Of a DNA stretch of 64,000 nucleotides, positions 8,727-17,404 are shown piece after piece. The notes under the pieces are model-generated. The model made no database searches and had not been told where the DNA came from. It worked only from the letters and a program-made list of their open reading frames with translations. Origin of the DNA: Mesorhizobium zhangyense (GTDB lineage: Bacteria > Pseudomonadota > Alphaproteobacteria > Rhizobiales > Rhizobiaceae); the NCBI RefSeq assembly GCF_011045115.1, contig NZ_JAAKZG010000004.1, forward strand, positions 62,001-126,000. The letters run 5' to 3'. A program made the translations under genes and the position numbers. Within the stretch, counting starts at the first letter, position 1. Every line of letters starts with the position of its first letter.

Positions 8727-10463
8727 ATGACGGGCAGGCGTGACCCAAAGACGCTGCGCAGCTATCGCTGGCTGGGCGTCGACGATCTGCGAGCCTTTGG
8801 CCACAGGTCGCGCATGCGCCAGATGGGTTTCGATGCCCAGGACTGGGACCAGAAGCCGGTCATCGCGATCATCAACACATGGTCGGAGATAAACCCGTGC
8901 CATTCGCACTTCCCCGAACGGGTGAAATGGATCCGCAAGGGCATCGAACAGGCGGGCGGCCTTCCCATCGAGTTGCCGGCGCTCAGCCTGTCGGAGCCCT
9001 TCGTCAAGCCGACCACCATGCTCTACCGCAACCTCCTCGCCATGGAGTGCGAGGAACTGATCCGCAGCCATCCCATCGACGGCGTCGTGCTGCTCGGCGG
9101 CTGCGACAAGACCACGCCGGCCCTGATCATGGGCGGCGTCTCTGCCGGCCTGCCGATGATCTATGTTCCGGCCGGGCCGATGCTGCGCGGAAACTGGCGC
9201 GGGCAGACGCTGGGTTCCGGTTCCGACACCTGGAAATACTGGGACGACCGGCGCGCCGGCGTCATCACCGATCGCGACTGGGCCGAGATCGAGAACGGCA
9301 TCGCGCGTTCGCCCGGTCATTGCATGACCATGGGCACGGCGAGCACGATGACCGCGTTTGCCGAGGCGCTGGGTCTCTCGCTTCCGGGCGCAAGCTCCAT
9401 TCCCGCCGCCGACGCCAACCATGCCCGTATGGCATCGCAATCGGGGCGGCGCATCGTCGAGATGGTCTGGGAAGACGTCACGCCGGACAAGATCATGACG
9501 AAGGCGGCTTTCGAGAATGCACTGATGGTGCAGATGGCGATCGGCGGCTCCACCAACGCCATCGTCCACGCGCTTGCCATGGCGCGCCGCGCCAATGTCG
9601 ACATGACGCTCGACGACATCGACGCGATCTCGCGCAAGGTTCCGGTCATCGCCAATATCCGGCCGTCCGGAAAAACCTACCTGATGGAGGATTTCTACTA
9701 TGCCGGCGGGATCATGGGTGTCTACAGCCGCCTGAGCGGCGTGCTGCACCCGGAGCCGGTGAATGTCGGCGGCGAAACCATGGGTGAGATCGCAGCGCGC
9801 GGCGGCGTCTATGAGGACGACGTCATCCGGCCGCTCGACAATCCCGTCTACAAGGAAGGCGCCACCGTCGTGCTGCGCGGCAACCTGGCCCCCGATGGCT
9901 GCGTCATGAAGCCGGCGGCATCGGAGCAGCGGTTCCTGAAGCATACGGGCCGTGCCCTTGTCTTCGACAGCTACCCGGAAATGAAGAAGGAGATCGAGCG
10001 CGACGACCTCGACGTGACCGTCGACGACATCATCATTCTGCGCAATGCCGGCCCGCAGGGCGGACCCGGCATGCCCGAATGGGGCATGCTGCCGATCCCG
10101 AAGAAGCTGGTGAAGCAGGGCGTGCGTGACATGCTGCGCATCTCGGATGCCCGCATGTCGGGAACCAGCTACGGCGCCTGCATCCTCCACGTCGCGCCGG
10201 AAGCCTATATCGGCGGGCCGCTGGCGCTCGTGCGAACCGGCGACACGATCAGCATCGACGTCTCCGAAAGAACCATCCACCTGAATGTGTCGGATGACGA
10301 ACTGGCCTCACGCCGTGCAGAGTGGAAAGCTCCGCCGCCGCGCTATGAACGTGGCTTCGGCTGGCTTTCCGCCGGGCATATCACCCAGGCAGACAAGGGC
10401 TGCGATTTCGATTTCCTCGAAACGCAATTCGGCAAAGCCGTGCCGGAACCCGATATCTATTGA
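8727..10463 (+). CDS. IlvD/Edd family sugar-acid dehydratase (Fe-S, arabinonate/xylonate dehydratase-like)
   Basis: 578 aa enzyme dehydrating an aldonate to the 2-keto-3-deoxy acid with an Fe-S cluster and Mg2+. Three candidate cluster cysteines are C58 (NPCH), C126 (GGCDKT) and C199 (GHCMTMGTA). AIGGSTNAIVH, the FYAGG and RISDARMSGTSYG blocks are conserved. The length matches pentonate/hexonate dehydratases rather than the longer Edd. Starts after GGGAGG, 5 nt spacing; divergent from the GntR operon and sharing its operator. Substrate within the aldonates is uncertain: arabinonate, xylonate, gluconate or galactonate are all possible. Confidence 0.85.
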   Translation: MTGRRDPKTLRSYRWLGVDDLRAFGHRSRMRQMGFDAQDWDQKPVIAIINTWSEINPCHSHFPERVKWIRKGIEQAGGLPIELPALSLSEPFVKPTTMLYRNLLAMECEELIRSHPIDGVVLLGGCDKTTPALIMGGVSAGLPMIYVPAGPMLRGNWRGQTLGSGSDTWKYWDDRRAGVITDRDWAEIENGIARSPGHCMTMGTASTMTAFAEALGLSLPGASSIPAADANHARMASQSGRRIVEMVWEDVTPDKIMTKAAFENALMVQMAIGGSTNAIVHALAMARRANVDMTLDDIDAISRKVPVIANIRPSGKTYLMEDFYYAGGIMGVYSRLSGVLHPEPVNVGGETMGEIAARGGVYEDDVIRPLDNPVYKEGATVVLRGNLAPDGCVMKPAASEQRFLKHTGRALVFDSYPEMKKEIERDDLDVTVDDIIILRNAGPQGGPGMPEWGMLPIPKKLVKQGVRDMLRISDARMSGTSYGACILHVAPEAYIGGPLALVRTGDTISIDVSERTIHLNVSDDELASRRAEWKAPPPRYERGFGWLSAGHITQADKGCDFDFLETQFGKAVPEPDIY

Positions 10464-10592
10464 AGCAGGCGGAACAGTGCGGTGTCGAGCTTGCGCTCGG
10501 ACGGTGTTCGTTCCGCTCCTGGTTGAGAACAATCTGTGCAGGGACGCCTGAGCGACCCGCACTTCCGAGCAAGATGCGACAGGCAAAGAAAA

Positions 10593-10615
10593 ACCCGGGG
10601 CAAAATACCCCGGGT
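10593..10615 (-). terminator. Intrinsic terminator downstream of the SBP gene
   Basis: Perfect 8-bp stem ACCCGGGG-CAAAATA-CCCCGGGT. Read on the minus strand it ends in GGGTTTTTCTTTGCC, a reasonable U tract, 28 nt past the binding-protein stop. The intervening 10464-10642 contains no gene I can support. Confidence 0.8.
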
Positions 10616-10642
10616 CGAGAAAATGCGTCTTGGGAGCACTAT

Positions 10643-12220
10643 CTATTGGGTCTTGGAAACGCCCCATGCGCGGGGACGGTCGAGCGGCCAGGATTCGTAG
10701 CCTGTGGTCTTGGTGGAAACGGCCTCAATGACAGGGAAGTAATAGAGACCCAGCATCGGCACCTCTTCGGCCATCAGGTTCTGCAGATCCTTCAGCACGG
10801 CTTTGCGCGCATCGAAATCGGCTGTGTCGACCGCCTTGAGGTAGAGTTCCAGCGCCTTCGGATCGCCGAATTGATAGTTTGGTGTCTCGGCCTTGTCGCC
10901 GGTGAACATGCCGTAGATCACCATCGGATCGGGACGCGACGAGTAGCCGAAGGACTGCATCTGGAATTTGCCGGCAAAGAAGTTGTCGAGCTGAGCCGCC
11001 CAATCAAGCACTTCGAGTTCGACATTGATACCGGCGGCAGTCAGCATCGCCTGGATGACGACGGCGTTGTCATACATGCCGATGTAACGCTTGTTGGTCT
11101 GAAGCTTGATCGGCTCACCTTTGTAACCTGCCTCCTCGAGCAGTTGCCTGGTCTTTTCGAGATCATAGGCAGGCCAGCTGTCGACGAAGGACTGATCGAA
11201 ATAGGCGCTCGATTGCGGCACGCCGGACGGGTTGAATTCCGACATTCCGGCAGTCTGCGCCGTGGCGATCTGCTTGAAGTCCAGCGCATGGGCGATGGCC
11301 TGACGCATCTTCACATTGGACAGCAGCGGATCGTTGGTCTGGATCAGCATTGCCGTCAGCGACAGACCCGGCGATGAAAGGATAGTGGCGCCGTTGGCCT
11401 TGAGGTCTTCCATGCGCGACGGTTGGATGGTCGAGACGACATCGACCTGACCGGCAAAAAGGGCAGTCTCAGCTGCCGTCTTGTCAGGGATGATCATGAA
11501 ACGCGCCTCGTCGACGAACGCCGTGCGGTCGCCACTCTGGCCGTCCCGCTTGCCTTTGCTTGGCACATAGCCATCAAAACGGGCGAGCGAGATATATTGC
11601 TCGTTCTTCCATTCCTTGAGCTGGAACGGGCCGCTGCCGATTGCCGAACCAGCGACCCACTTGCCGTCAGCCCCGACATTTTTCGGGCTGGCGATCCAGA
11701 TGTTGCAGATCGGGTCGGCGAGACGCACCAGGAACAGGGTGCTCGGCGCGTCTAGAGTCATGACCAGCGTTCCGTCGTCCGGCGCTTCGACGCTCGCGAC
11801 TTTCAGGCCGCGCGAACCATCGAAGGTCGGGATGCAGAGCCAGGGTGCGTCGGTGCCTTCCTTTGAGGCCATGCGGCGTTCCCAGAGCCACTTGAAGTCG
11901 CTGGCAACGACCTTGTCGCCATTGTGATAGGTCACACCCTGCTTCAACTTGAACGTATAGGTCCTGCCGTCTGCCGACACCTCCCAGCTATCCGCAAGCG
12001 CGGGACCGGCGGTCAGGTCGTTCTTGAAGGCAACCAGCGGATCGTAGATGTGGTAAAGGACCGAGTCCGTATTGTTGTCGGTTTTGCTTGCGTCCAGGCT
12101 GCGGATGTCGGCGCCGAGCACGATGTTGAGCGTGCCGCCCTTCTGTGGGGCCTGTGCATAGGCAGCCCCACAGGCAAGCATTGCTGCGCCCAGCAGGGCT
12201 GATAACAGTCTTGATCTCAT
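10643..12220 (-). CDS. ABC transporter substrate-binding protein, family 5 (dipeptide/oligopeptide type)
   Basis: 525 aa exported binding protein; start MRSRLLSALLGAAM with Sec signal ending AYAQA, preceded by CGGAG 8 nt ahead of the ATG. The canonical family order is intact: GGTLNIVLGADIRSLD, LADSWEVSADGRTYTFKLKQG, IGSGPFQLKEW, QLLEEAGY, then the C-terminal lobe with VLDWAAQLDNFF. No permease lies beside it. The only matching permease/ATPase set without its own binding protein is at 23035-26463, whose promoter carries the same palindrome as the promoter upstream of this gene, so I infer they form one importer. Ligand probably an amide or amine oligomer. Confidence 0.85.
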   Translation of the reverse strand: MRSRLLSALLGAAMLACGAAYAQAPQKGGTLNIVLGADIRSLDASKTDNNTDSVLYHIYDPLVAFKNDLTAGPALADSWEVSADGRTYTFKLKQGVTYHNGDKVVASDFKWLWERRMASKEGTDAPWLCIPTFDGSRGLKVASVEAPDDGTLVMTLDAPSTLFLVRLADPICNIWIASPKNVGADGKWVAGSAIGSGPFQLKEWKNEQYISLARFDGYVPSKGKRDGQSGDRTAFVDEARFMIIPDKTAAETALFAGQVDVVSTIQPSRMEDLKANGATILSSPGLSLTAMLIQTNDPLLSNVKMRQAIAHALDFKQIATAQTAGMSEFNPSGVPQSSAYFDQSFVDSWPAYDLEKTRQLLEEAGYKGEPIKLQTNKRYIGMYDNAVVIQAMLTAAGINVELEVLDWAAQLDNFFAGKFQMQSFGYSSRPDPMVIYGMFTGDKAETPNYQFGDPKALELYLKAVDTADFDARKAVLKDLQNLMAEEVPMLGLYYFPVIEAVSTKTTGYESWPLDRPRAWGVSKTQ

Positions 12221-12342
12221 CGTTTTTTCTCCGAGTGTTCCTTCCGCATTTCTCTTTGTGATGGAGCGTGCGGAGTTCGCCCAAATTTGTTTCTCCCGGT
12301 GGTCTTTGCTTTTAGCCGCGGAGCTGAAGAGCCCGTGCCGGG

Positions 12343-13488
12343 TTATGTCGCCGATATTGTTTTCATCATTGCTATGACGCACTGATCGAGTTTGTCATCG
12401 ATGGGGGTGGTCTCCGAGGACTGTCGAACGATGACCGTTTCCGACGTCCGGTCGATCCAGACGCACTGCCCAAAGATACCCATGCCTGCGAGTGCGCCCG
12501 TGCCGGTTTCATACCAATAGGCGTGGTAGCTCCCGCCGGGATAAAGCAGTCGCTGGTCGCCCTGCGACCAGACCTTGCGATCACCGCCCGCCCACAGTTT
12601 CTCGACAAAGGCTGCCGGCACGATGCCCTTTCCGCCCTCGCGCACGAGATCGCCAAGCCGCGCAAGGTCTCGCGCTGTGACCGAGATGCCGCCTGACGAG
12701 CGTGGATTGCCGGCGCGATCGACGGTGATGAACGCGTCCGTATGCGCGCCCATTGGCTGCCACAGCGCATTGCTCAGAAACTCGGCATAGCGCTGGCCTG
12801 AAGCAGCTTCCACGACAAGACCCGCCATGTCCGCATTGGGCGAACGGTAGGCGTGCTTCGTTCCATGTGGATGCGACGCGCGCGGCAAGGAGCACATGAG
12901 CTGGCGAAGCGTCGGCGTCGGATCGTCGGCGCGTTCCGGGTTCCACAGCATGGCGCGACGATAGCGATCGAAATCGCCGTTCTTGTCGAGATATATTTCC
13001 TCGAAATCGATAGCGACCGTCATGTTGAACAGGTCATGCACGGTCAGATCGTCATAAGCTGAACCAGCGGCATCAGGGATGTACTTCGTAACGAGATCGT
13101 CGAAGGAGAGCTTTCCTTCGGCTTCGAGTATGCCTGCCAGCAGCCCGGTGAAGGATTTGGAGATCGAAAAGACGATATGAGGCCGCAAAGGGTCTGTGTG
13201 CGGCGCGTGCCACTCGGCGATGACTTCGCCGCCACGCATGATAACCAGGGAGTCGCTGTTGCTGTCGCTCAGGAAATCGTGAAGAGCGAGCTCCGTTCCG
13301 TCGACATTTGTCACTTTCACATCGGCGAACTTGCCCAGCGGTAGCGTGGCTGCCTCTTCCAGACGTGCGCTTCTTATCTGAGCCGAAGGGACAAATTCCG
13401 CCACGCTCTGGAAAGTCCAGGTCGAATAGGGCCTTTCACGCCAGTTGGTCAGGTTGATGTCGGAACGCTTGAAGCCGCTGGCACTCAT
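12343..13488 (-). CDS. Serine hydrolase, beta-lactamase fold, NylB (6-aminohexanoate-dimer hydrolase) family, copy 1
   Basis: 381 aa class-C-beta-lactamase-like amidase/esterase. SxxK nucleophile S108-K111 in VFSISKS, second motif YRSPNAD, and Tyr in EEIYLDKN, which aligns with the NylB Tyr170 region. The N-terminal segment PYSTWTFQSVAEFVPSAQI is characteristic of NylB relatives. Start ATG at 13488; the longer frame would begin at TTG without better support. No signal peptide is visible, so it probably works in the cytoplasm on an imported amide. Transcribed toward the SBP gene (122-nt gap), divergent from copy 2. Confidence 0.8.
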   Translation of the reverse strand: MSASGFKRSDINLTNWRERPYSTWTFQSVAEFVPSAQIRSARLEEAATLPLGKFADVKVTNVDGTELALHDFLSDSNSDSLVIMRGGEVIAEWHAPHTDPLRPHIVFSISKSFTGLLAGILEAEGKLSFDDLVTKYIPDAAGSAYDDLTVHDLFNMTVAIDFEEIYLDKNGDFDRYRRAMLWNPERADDPTPTLRQLMCSLPRASHPHGTKHAYRSPNADMAGLVVEAASGQRYAEFLSNALWQPMGAHTDAFITVDRAGNPRSSGGISVTARDLARLGDLVREGGKGIVPAAFVEKLWAGGDRKVWSQGDQRLLYPGGSYHAYWYETGTGALAGMGIFGQCVWIDRTSETVIVRQSSETTPIDDKLDQCVIAMMKTISAT

Positions 13489-13713
13489 ATGTGTCTCATA
13501 TCCTTCATCGCCGGAACAACAATCCTCCAATGGTTATATTGCGATCGCAGATCGCGCAATATCAAAGCTGCTTATGTAGCCGATTTTTACCATAGCGCTT
13601 GTACTGGAACGATAATTCCGACAAAAATCGAAAGACAAGGCTTTCAAAACTGCCTGATTTGATATCAGATAAAGCCACTTATTTACGCAGACAATCATTC
13701 GAGGAACGAACAA
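13489..13713. other. Divergent intergenic region between the two NylB-like genes
   Basis: 225 nt with no supportable ORF. It holds operator-like palindrome site 1 (separate entry) 48 nt upstream of copy 1 and about 150 nt upstream of copy 2, and is more AT-rich than the flanking genes, as expected for a two-way promoter. Confidence 0.6.
13536..13562. promoter_or_regulatory. Regulon palindrome, site 1
   Basis: ATATTGCG-N11-CGCAATAT, with inner GATC-GCA-GATC. The same motif recurs at 20641 and 26600 upstream of other genes of the proposed regulon. The size and symmetry suit a GntR-FCD dimer; the regulator at 22319-23038 is the natural candidate. Binding is inferred. Confidence 0.7.
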
Positions 13714-14907
13714 ATGCTCGACCAGCCGCTGAACCCGCGCGACCCGTCGAACCCTGGCGCGCCGATCATTCCGCGCGACACCTGGGATAATCCGCCTCAC
13801 CATCGCTGGACCTTCCAGCACATTCGGGAAATGACCGCGACCGCACAGATATGGCGAGGCCCCGGACCGGTGCGCGCACTGCCCGCTGCGACACAGGATC
13901 TCGGCGCGATCACCTTCGACATCGGCGGCGAAAAGCGCAGCGTCGCACAGTTCCTCGACGGCTCCTTCACCGACGGCTTCCTCGTCCTGCATAGGGGGAA
14001 GATCATCGCGGAGGAGTATCGGAATGGCATGAAGCCGCATGGCCAGCACCTCGCTATGTCGGTCACCAAATCCATTACCGGCATCGTGACGGGCATTCTT
14101 GCAGGCCGCGGCGTGATCGATGTGAACGCGCCGCTCACTGAATATCTGCCCGAGCTTGCAGCCACTGGCTACAAGGGCGCGACGGTCCAGCACATCCTCG
14201 ACATGACGAGCGGTGTCGTCTTCGACGAATCCTATACGACACCCGGCTCGCATATGCAGAAGATAGGTCAGGCCTGCGGCTGGGCCGTCTATGAACGGAC
14301 GGACTGGCCGCGCACCATGTGGCACCTCATCCTGTCGCTTGACGAAAAGGAACGAGAGCACGGTGCGCTGTTCAAATACCGGTCCATTGAAACGGACATC
14401 CTCGGCTTCGTCCTGGAACGTGCCACGGCGACTTCGCTCGCCGAACTCATCAGCCGCGAACTCTGGTCACCGATGGGTGCGGCGGAAGACGCCTATATCA
14501 CCGTCGATGACGGTGGCGCAGCACTTGCCGACGGTGGGCTTTGCGCAACGCTGCGTGACTATGGCCGTTTCGCGCAGTTGCTGCTTGACGGCGGTGCGCG
14601 CGACGGGAGGCAGATTGTGCCGGCGGCCTGGATCGAGGCGACACGCAACGGCAACGGCGATCTCTATCAGGGCATCTATCGCACGGTTCTTCCGGGCGGG
14701 GCCTATTCCAACAAATTCTGGATCGAGGACACCAAGCGTCGTGCCATGTGGGCGCGTGGCGTCTTCGGGCAGTCGATCTATATCGATCCGGATTCGGATT
14801 TCGCAGTGGTGAAGCTCTCCACCTGGCCGGAGCATTCCAGCCCGGATCGTTCGCTGGAATTGTTGGCAGCGATGCGCGCCATCCGCAGCGCGCTCGGAGC
14901 GGACTGA
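13714..14907 (+). CDS. Serine hydrolase, beta-lactamase fold, NylB (6-aminohexanoate-dimer hydrolase) family, copy 2
   Basis: 397 aa, essentially NylB length. SxxK nucleophile S116-K119 in AMSVTKS, Tyr in DESYTTPG (NylB Tyr170 region), FKYRSIETD as the second motif, YITVDD and GVFGQSIYIDP near the C-terminus. The N-terminal PPHHRWTFQHIREM closely resembles the NylB start. ATG preceded by GAGG at 9 nt. Divergent from copy 1; the two are clearly paralogous but distinct, suggesting two steps or two linkages of one substrate. The true substrate is not known; amide hydrolysis is the likeliest chemistry, though esterases occur in the same fold. Confidence 0.82.
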   Translation: MLDQPLNPRDPSNPGAPIIPRDTWDNPPHHRWTFQHIREMTATAQIWRGPGPVRALPAATQDLGAITFDIGGEKRSVAQFLDGSFTDGFLVLHRGKIIAEEYRNGMKPHGQHLAMSVTKSITGIVTGILAGRGVIDVNAPLTEYLPELAATGYKGATVQHILDMTSGVVFDESYTTPGSHMQKIGQACGWAVYERTDWPRTMWHLILSLDEKEREHGALFKYRSIETDILGFVLERATATSLAELISRELWSPMGAAEDAYITVDDGGAALADGGLCATLRDYGRFAQLLLDGGARDGRQIVPAAWIEATRNGNGDLYQGIYRTVLPGGAYSNKFWIEDTKRRAMWARGVFGQSIYIDPDSDFAVVKLSTWPEHSSPDRSLELLAAMRAIRSALGAD

Positions 14908-14911
14908 GACG

Positions 14912-14941
14912 AAAGGTGCCGGAGACATCTCCGGCACCTTT
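14912..14941. terminator. Bidirectional intrinsic terminator
   Basis: Perfect 14-bp inverted repeat AAAGGTGCCGGAGA-CA-TCTCCGGCACCTTT between convergent genes, followed by TGATCTTT on the plus strand and CGTCTC on the minus strand. It should stop NylB-like copy 2 and the aminotransferase transcript. Confidence 0.85.
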
Positions 14942-14960
14942 GATCTTTCAAAGCGCGATT

Positions 14961-16340
14961 TCAGCCTGCGCGGCGCAGATCTGCCTCGGCGCTGTCCAGC
15001 GCTTTGGCCAGGCGATCACAGGCCATGTCGACATGCTCCCGTGTCCAGATCAGCGGCGGTGCCATGATGATGGTGTCGCCGACAGAGCGCACCATGAAGC
15101 CGTTTGCTATGGACAGATCGCGAATCTTGTCGCCGGACGCGCCGCCGGCAAAGCGCTCGCGCGTACCCCTGTCCTTGACGATTTCGATCGCACCCATCAG
15201 GCCGATCGCGCGGGTCTCGCCGATCAGATCATGCGTGCCGATACGCTCGGCAAGTGCTGCGGCGAAATAGGGACCGGTGTCGTTCTTCACCCGGTCGATC
15301 AGGCCTTCACGGTCTATGATTTCGAGGTTCTTGAGTGCGACAGCGCATGCGACTGGGTGTCCGGAATAGGTGTAGCCGTGGTAAAATTCTCCACCCTTGT
15401 CGACCAGGGTCGAGGCGATGCGGTCGCCCACCAGAAGCGCTGACAAAGGTTGATAGCCCGAGGTCAGCGCCTTTGCGGTCGTGATGGTGTCGGCCTTGAT
15501 CCCATAGGTTTCGGAGGCGAACCAGGCACCGGTGCGGCCATAGCCGGTGATGACCTCGTCGATCATCAGAAGCACATCGTATTTGTCGCAGATTCGCTGA
15601 ATTTCTGGCCAGTAGCTTGCCGGCGGAATCTTCACACCCCCTGCCCCGAGAATTGGCTCGCCGATGAAGGCCGCGACATTCTCCGCACCCGCATCGAGGA
15701 TTGCCTGCTCGACGGCACGCGCAGCCCTGAGCCCGAAATCGTGATCGCTTTCGCCCGGTAAGGCCAGTTCGAAGGAATATGGCGGCATGACATGAACGAT
15801 GTCGGGCACCGCGCCATAGAGCTGGCTGTGCATGCCATCCATGCCGCCCAGCGATGCACCGGCAATGGACGAGCCGTGATAGGCCGATTTGCGCGAGATC
15901 ACGATGCGCTTCGTCGGCTTTCCTTCCAGTGCCCAATAGTGCCGCACCAGCCGCAGCGCCGTGTCGTTGGCCTCCGAACCGGACGATCCGTAAAAGACCT
16001 GATTGACATTGGCGGGAGCGAGTTCGGCGAGCTTCGCCGCAAGCAGCACAGGCGTCGGCGTGGTGCAACGGAAGAACGAGTTGTAGAAGGGTAGTTCCTT
16101 CATCTGGTCGTAGGCAGCCTTGGCGAGTTCCTCGCGGCCATATCCGACATTGACGCACCACAGGCCTGCCATTCCATCGAGGATCTGCGTGCCTTCGCTG
16201 TCATAGATGAATGGCCCTTCGGCCCGCGTAATCATGCGCGCACCTGCGCCACGGAGTTCCTTGTGGTCTGTGAAGGGATGGAGGTGATGCGCGGAATCGA
16301 TCGCCTGAAGCTGTGCCCGGGAGAAATTCTGATAGGTCAT
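14961..16340 (-). CDS. Class-III PLP omega-aminotransferase, SpuC-like
   Basis: 459 aa cytoplasmic aminotransferase that would move a terminal amino group to a 2-keto acid such as pyruvate. Schiff-base K290 in TTAKALTSGY, D261 of DEVITGYGRTG, and GSSGSEANDTALRLVRHYW are intact. HHLHPFTDHKEL and AMAGLWCVNVGYGREEL-type blocks resemble putrescine-pyruvate aminotransferase SpuC. ATG 16340 has AAGGA 8 nt upstream; the open frame beyond it shows no start with a better site. Last gene of the minus-strand run from 20584. Substrate could be putrescine, beta-alanine or another omega-amine. Confidence 0.85.
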   Translation of the reverse strand: MTYQNFSRAQLQAIDSAHHLHPFTDHKELRGAGARMITRAEGPFIYDSEGTQILDGMAGLWCVNVGYGREELAKAAYDQMKELPFYNSFFRCTTPTPVLLAAKLAELAPANVNQVFYGSSGSEANDTALRLVRHYWALEGKPTKRIVISRKSAYHGSSIAGASLGGMDGMHSQLYGAVPDIVHVMPPYSFELALPGESDHDFGLRAARAVEQAILDAGAENVAAFIGEPILGAGGVKIPPASYWPEIQRICDKYDVLLMIDEVITGYGRTGAWFASETYGIKADTITTAKALTSGYQPLSALLVGDRIASTLVDKGGEFYHGYTYSGHPVACAVALKNLEIIDREGLIDRVKNDTGPYFAAALAERIGTHDLIGETRAIGLMGAIEIVKDRGTRERFAGGASGDKIRDLSIANGFMVRSVGDTIIMAPPLIWTREHVDMACDRLAKALDSAEADLRRAG

Positions 16341-16504
16341 TTTGCTTGTCCTTGTGCGTGAAACAGATGGAGTCTCAGGCAGGCCAAACAGGCGGCGAGT
16401 AGCCGATACGGGCGCAAAGCTGCAGAAGCTCAGCGCGACGCGTGCGCGACGATGGGGTGACCGCGCATAGCACGATCCCGCAGAAATTTGCGATTGCCGG
16501 CGGC

Positions 16505-17404
16505 CTAAGCACGGACCTTCCCGTGCCGCCAGTAGCCCATCATGGTCAGATGCCGACGGTCGATACGCTTCTCCTTGATGAAGAGCGTTCGGATGCGGCT
16601 GACAGCGGCGGTTTCGCCGGCAATCCAGCCGTAGAAAGCATTGTCGATAGTTTCGGCACGATCCCAGAGGATATCGTGATCGACATCGACTGCTTCGAGC
16701 TCCATCGCACCTGCACCAAGCACGGATGCCGGTATCTCGGCGGCTTCCGCCGCCGCAACCATCTGCGCGCCGAAAGCGTGATCGTGCTGCCCGCGTGGTA
16801 GCCACGTCAAACGCAGCCCGTCCCATCGCGGCAGATCGATCACATCGGCTTCACTCGGCACCTCGATGAAGGCCTGTGTCGCGGGCTTGGCTTTCCAGCC
16901 GGCAATCTCTTCCAGGATTCCGGCGGCGGCCGGCAACGCGGTCTCGTCTGCAATCAGCAGAAGCTGCGAGAGCCCTGCAGGCGGCTCCCAGTCGAAGCCT
17001 CCGATCACGCCATCGAAACGCCGGTTCGGCGCGGAGATCTGGATGCGATCGCCCGGCTCGGCATACATGGCCCAGCGCGAGGCCGGGCCGTTGTCGCCAT
17101 GCATGACGAAATCGACGACCAGTTCCCGTGCGTCGGCGTCGAGCGAGCGGATCGTATAGGTCCGCATCGGCGCGCGCTCGGCAGGTGGGATGGATTTGTA
17201 GATTTCGTACCAGTCAGGACGATTGGGAATTGCGGGCGGCGTCCCGTCATCCATGGGAAAGAACAGCTTAATGCGCTGGTCCGGCGCGCGCGTCGTCATG
17301 TCGGCGATGTGCTCGCCGTCGAAAGTCAGCCTCGCCATATGCGGCGTCAACATCTGTTTGGAGACAAGAAAAGCCTCGAATATCCGATAGGGACGCTCGC
17401 TCAT
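16505..17404 (-). CDS. Siderophore-interacting protein family flavin reductase
   Basis: 299 aa FAD/NAD(P)H-binding protein of the ViuB/SIP family. MRTYTIRSLD (FAD-binding RxYT, near residue 81), HGDNGPASRWA and ADETALPAAAGILEEI are family hallmarks, and the C-terminal GYWRHGK is retained. Such proteins reduce ferric chelates. There is no siderophore gene nearby, so here it may supply electrons to another enzyme or be a regulon passenger. Its ATG overlaps the BKACE stop (ATGA). About 165 nt without a gene separate it from the aminotransferase. Confidence 0.8.
   Translation of the reverse strand: MSERPYRIFEAFLVSKQMLTPHMARLTFDGEHIADMTTRAPDQRIKLFFPMDDGTPPAIPNRPDWYEIYKSIPPAERAPMRTYTIRSLDADARELVVDFVMHGDNGPASRWAMYAEPGDRIQISAPNRRFDGVIGGFDWEPPAGLSQLLLIADETALPAAAGILEEIAGWKAKPATQAFIEVPSEADVIDLPRWDGLRLTWLPRGQHDHAFGAQMVAAAEAAEIPASVLGAGAMELEAVDVDHDILWDRAETIDNAFYGWIAGETAAVSRIRTLFIKEKRIDRRHLTMMGYWRHGKVRA

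Noticed and set aside
8706-10280. 524-codon open frame on the minus strand opposite the IlvD-like gene
   Set aside because: Antisense shadow: low-complexity His/Arg/Asp-rich translation, no family motifs, while the plus frame is a complete dehydratase.
13534-14361. 275-codon minus-strand frame opposite NylB-like copy 2
   Set aside because: Shadow of the serine hydrolase; covers the intergenic palindrome and has no ribosome-binding site.
16505-17404. Siderophore uptake island suggested by the SIP-family gene
   Set aside because: No siderophore synthesis, TonB receptor or iron ABC transporter nearby; the gene is translationally coupled to the BKACE gene instead.
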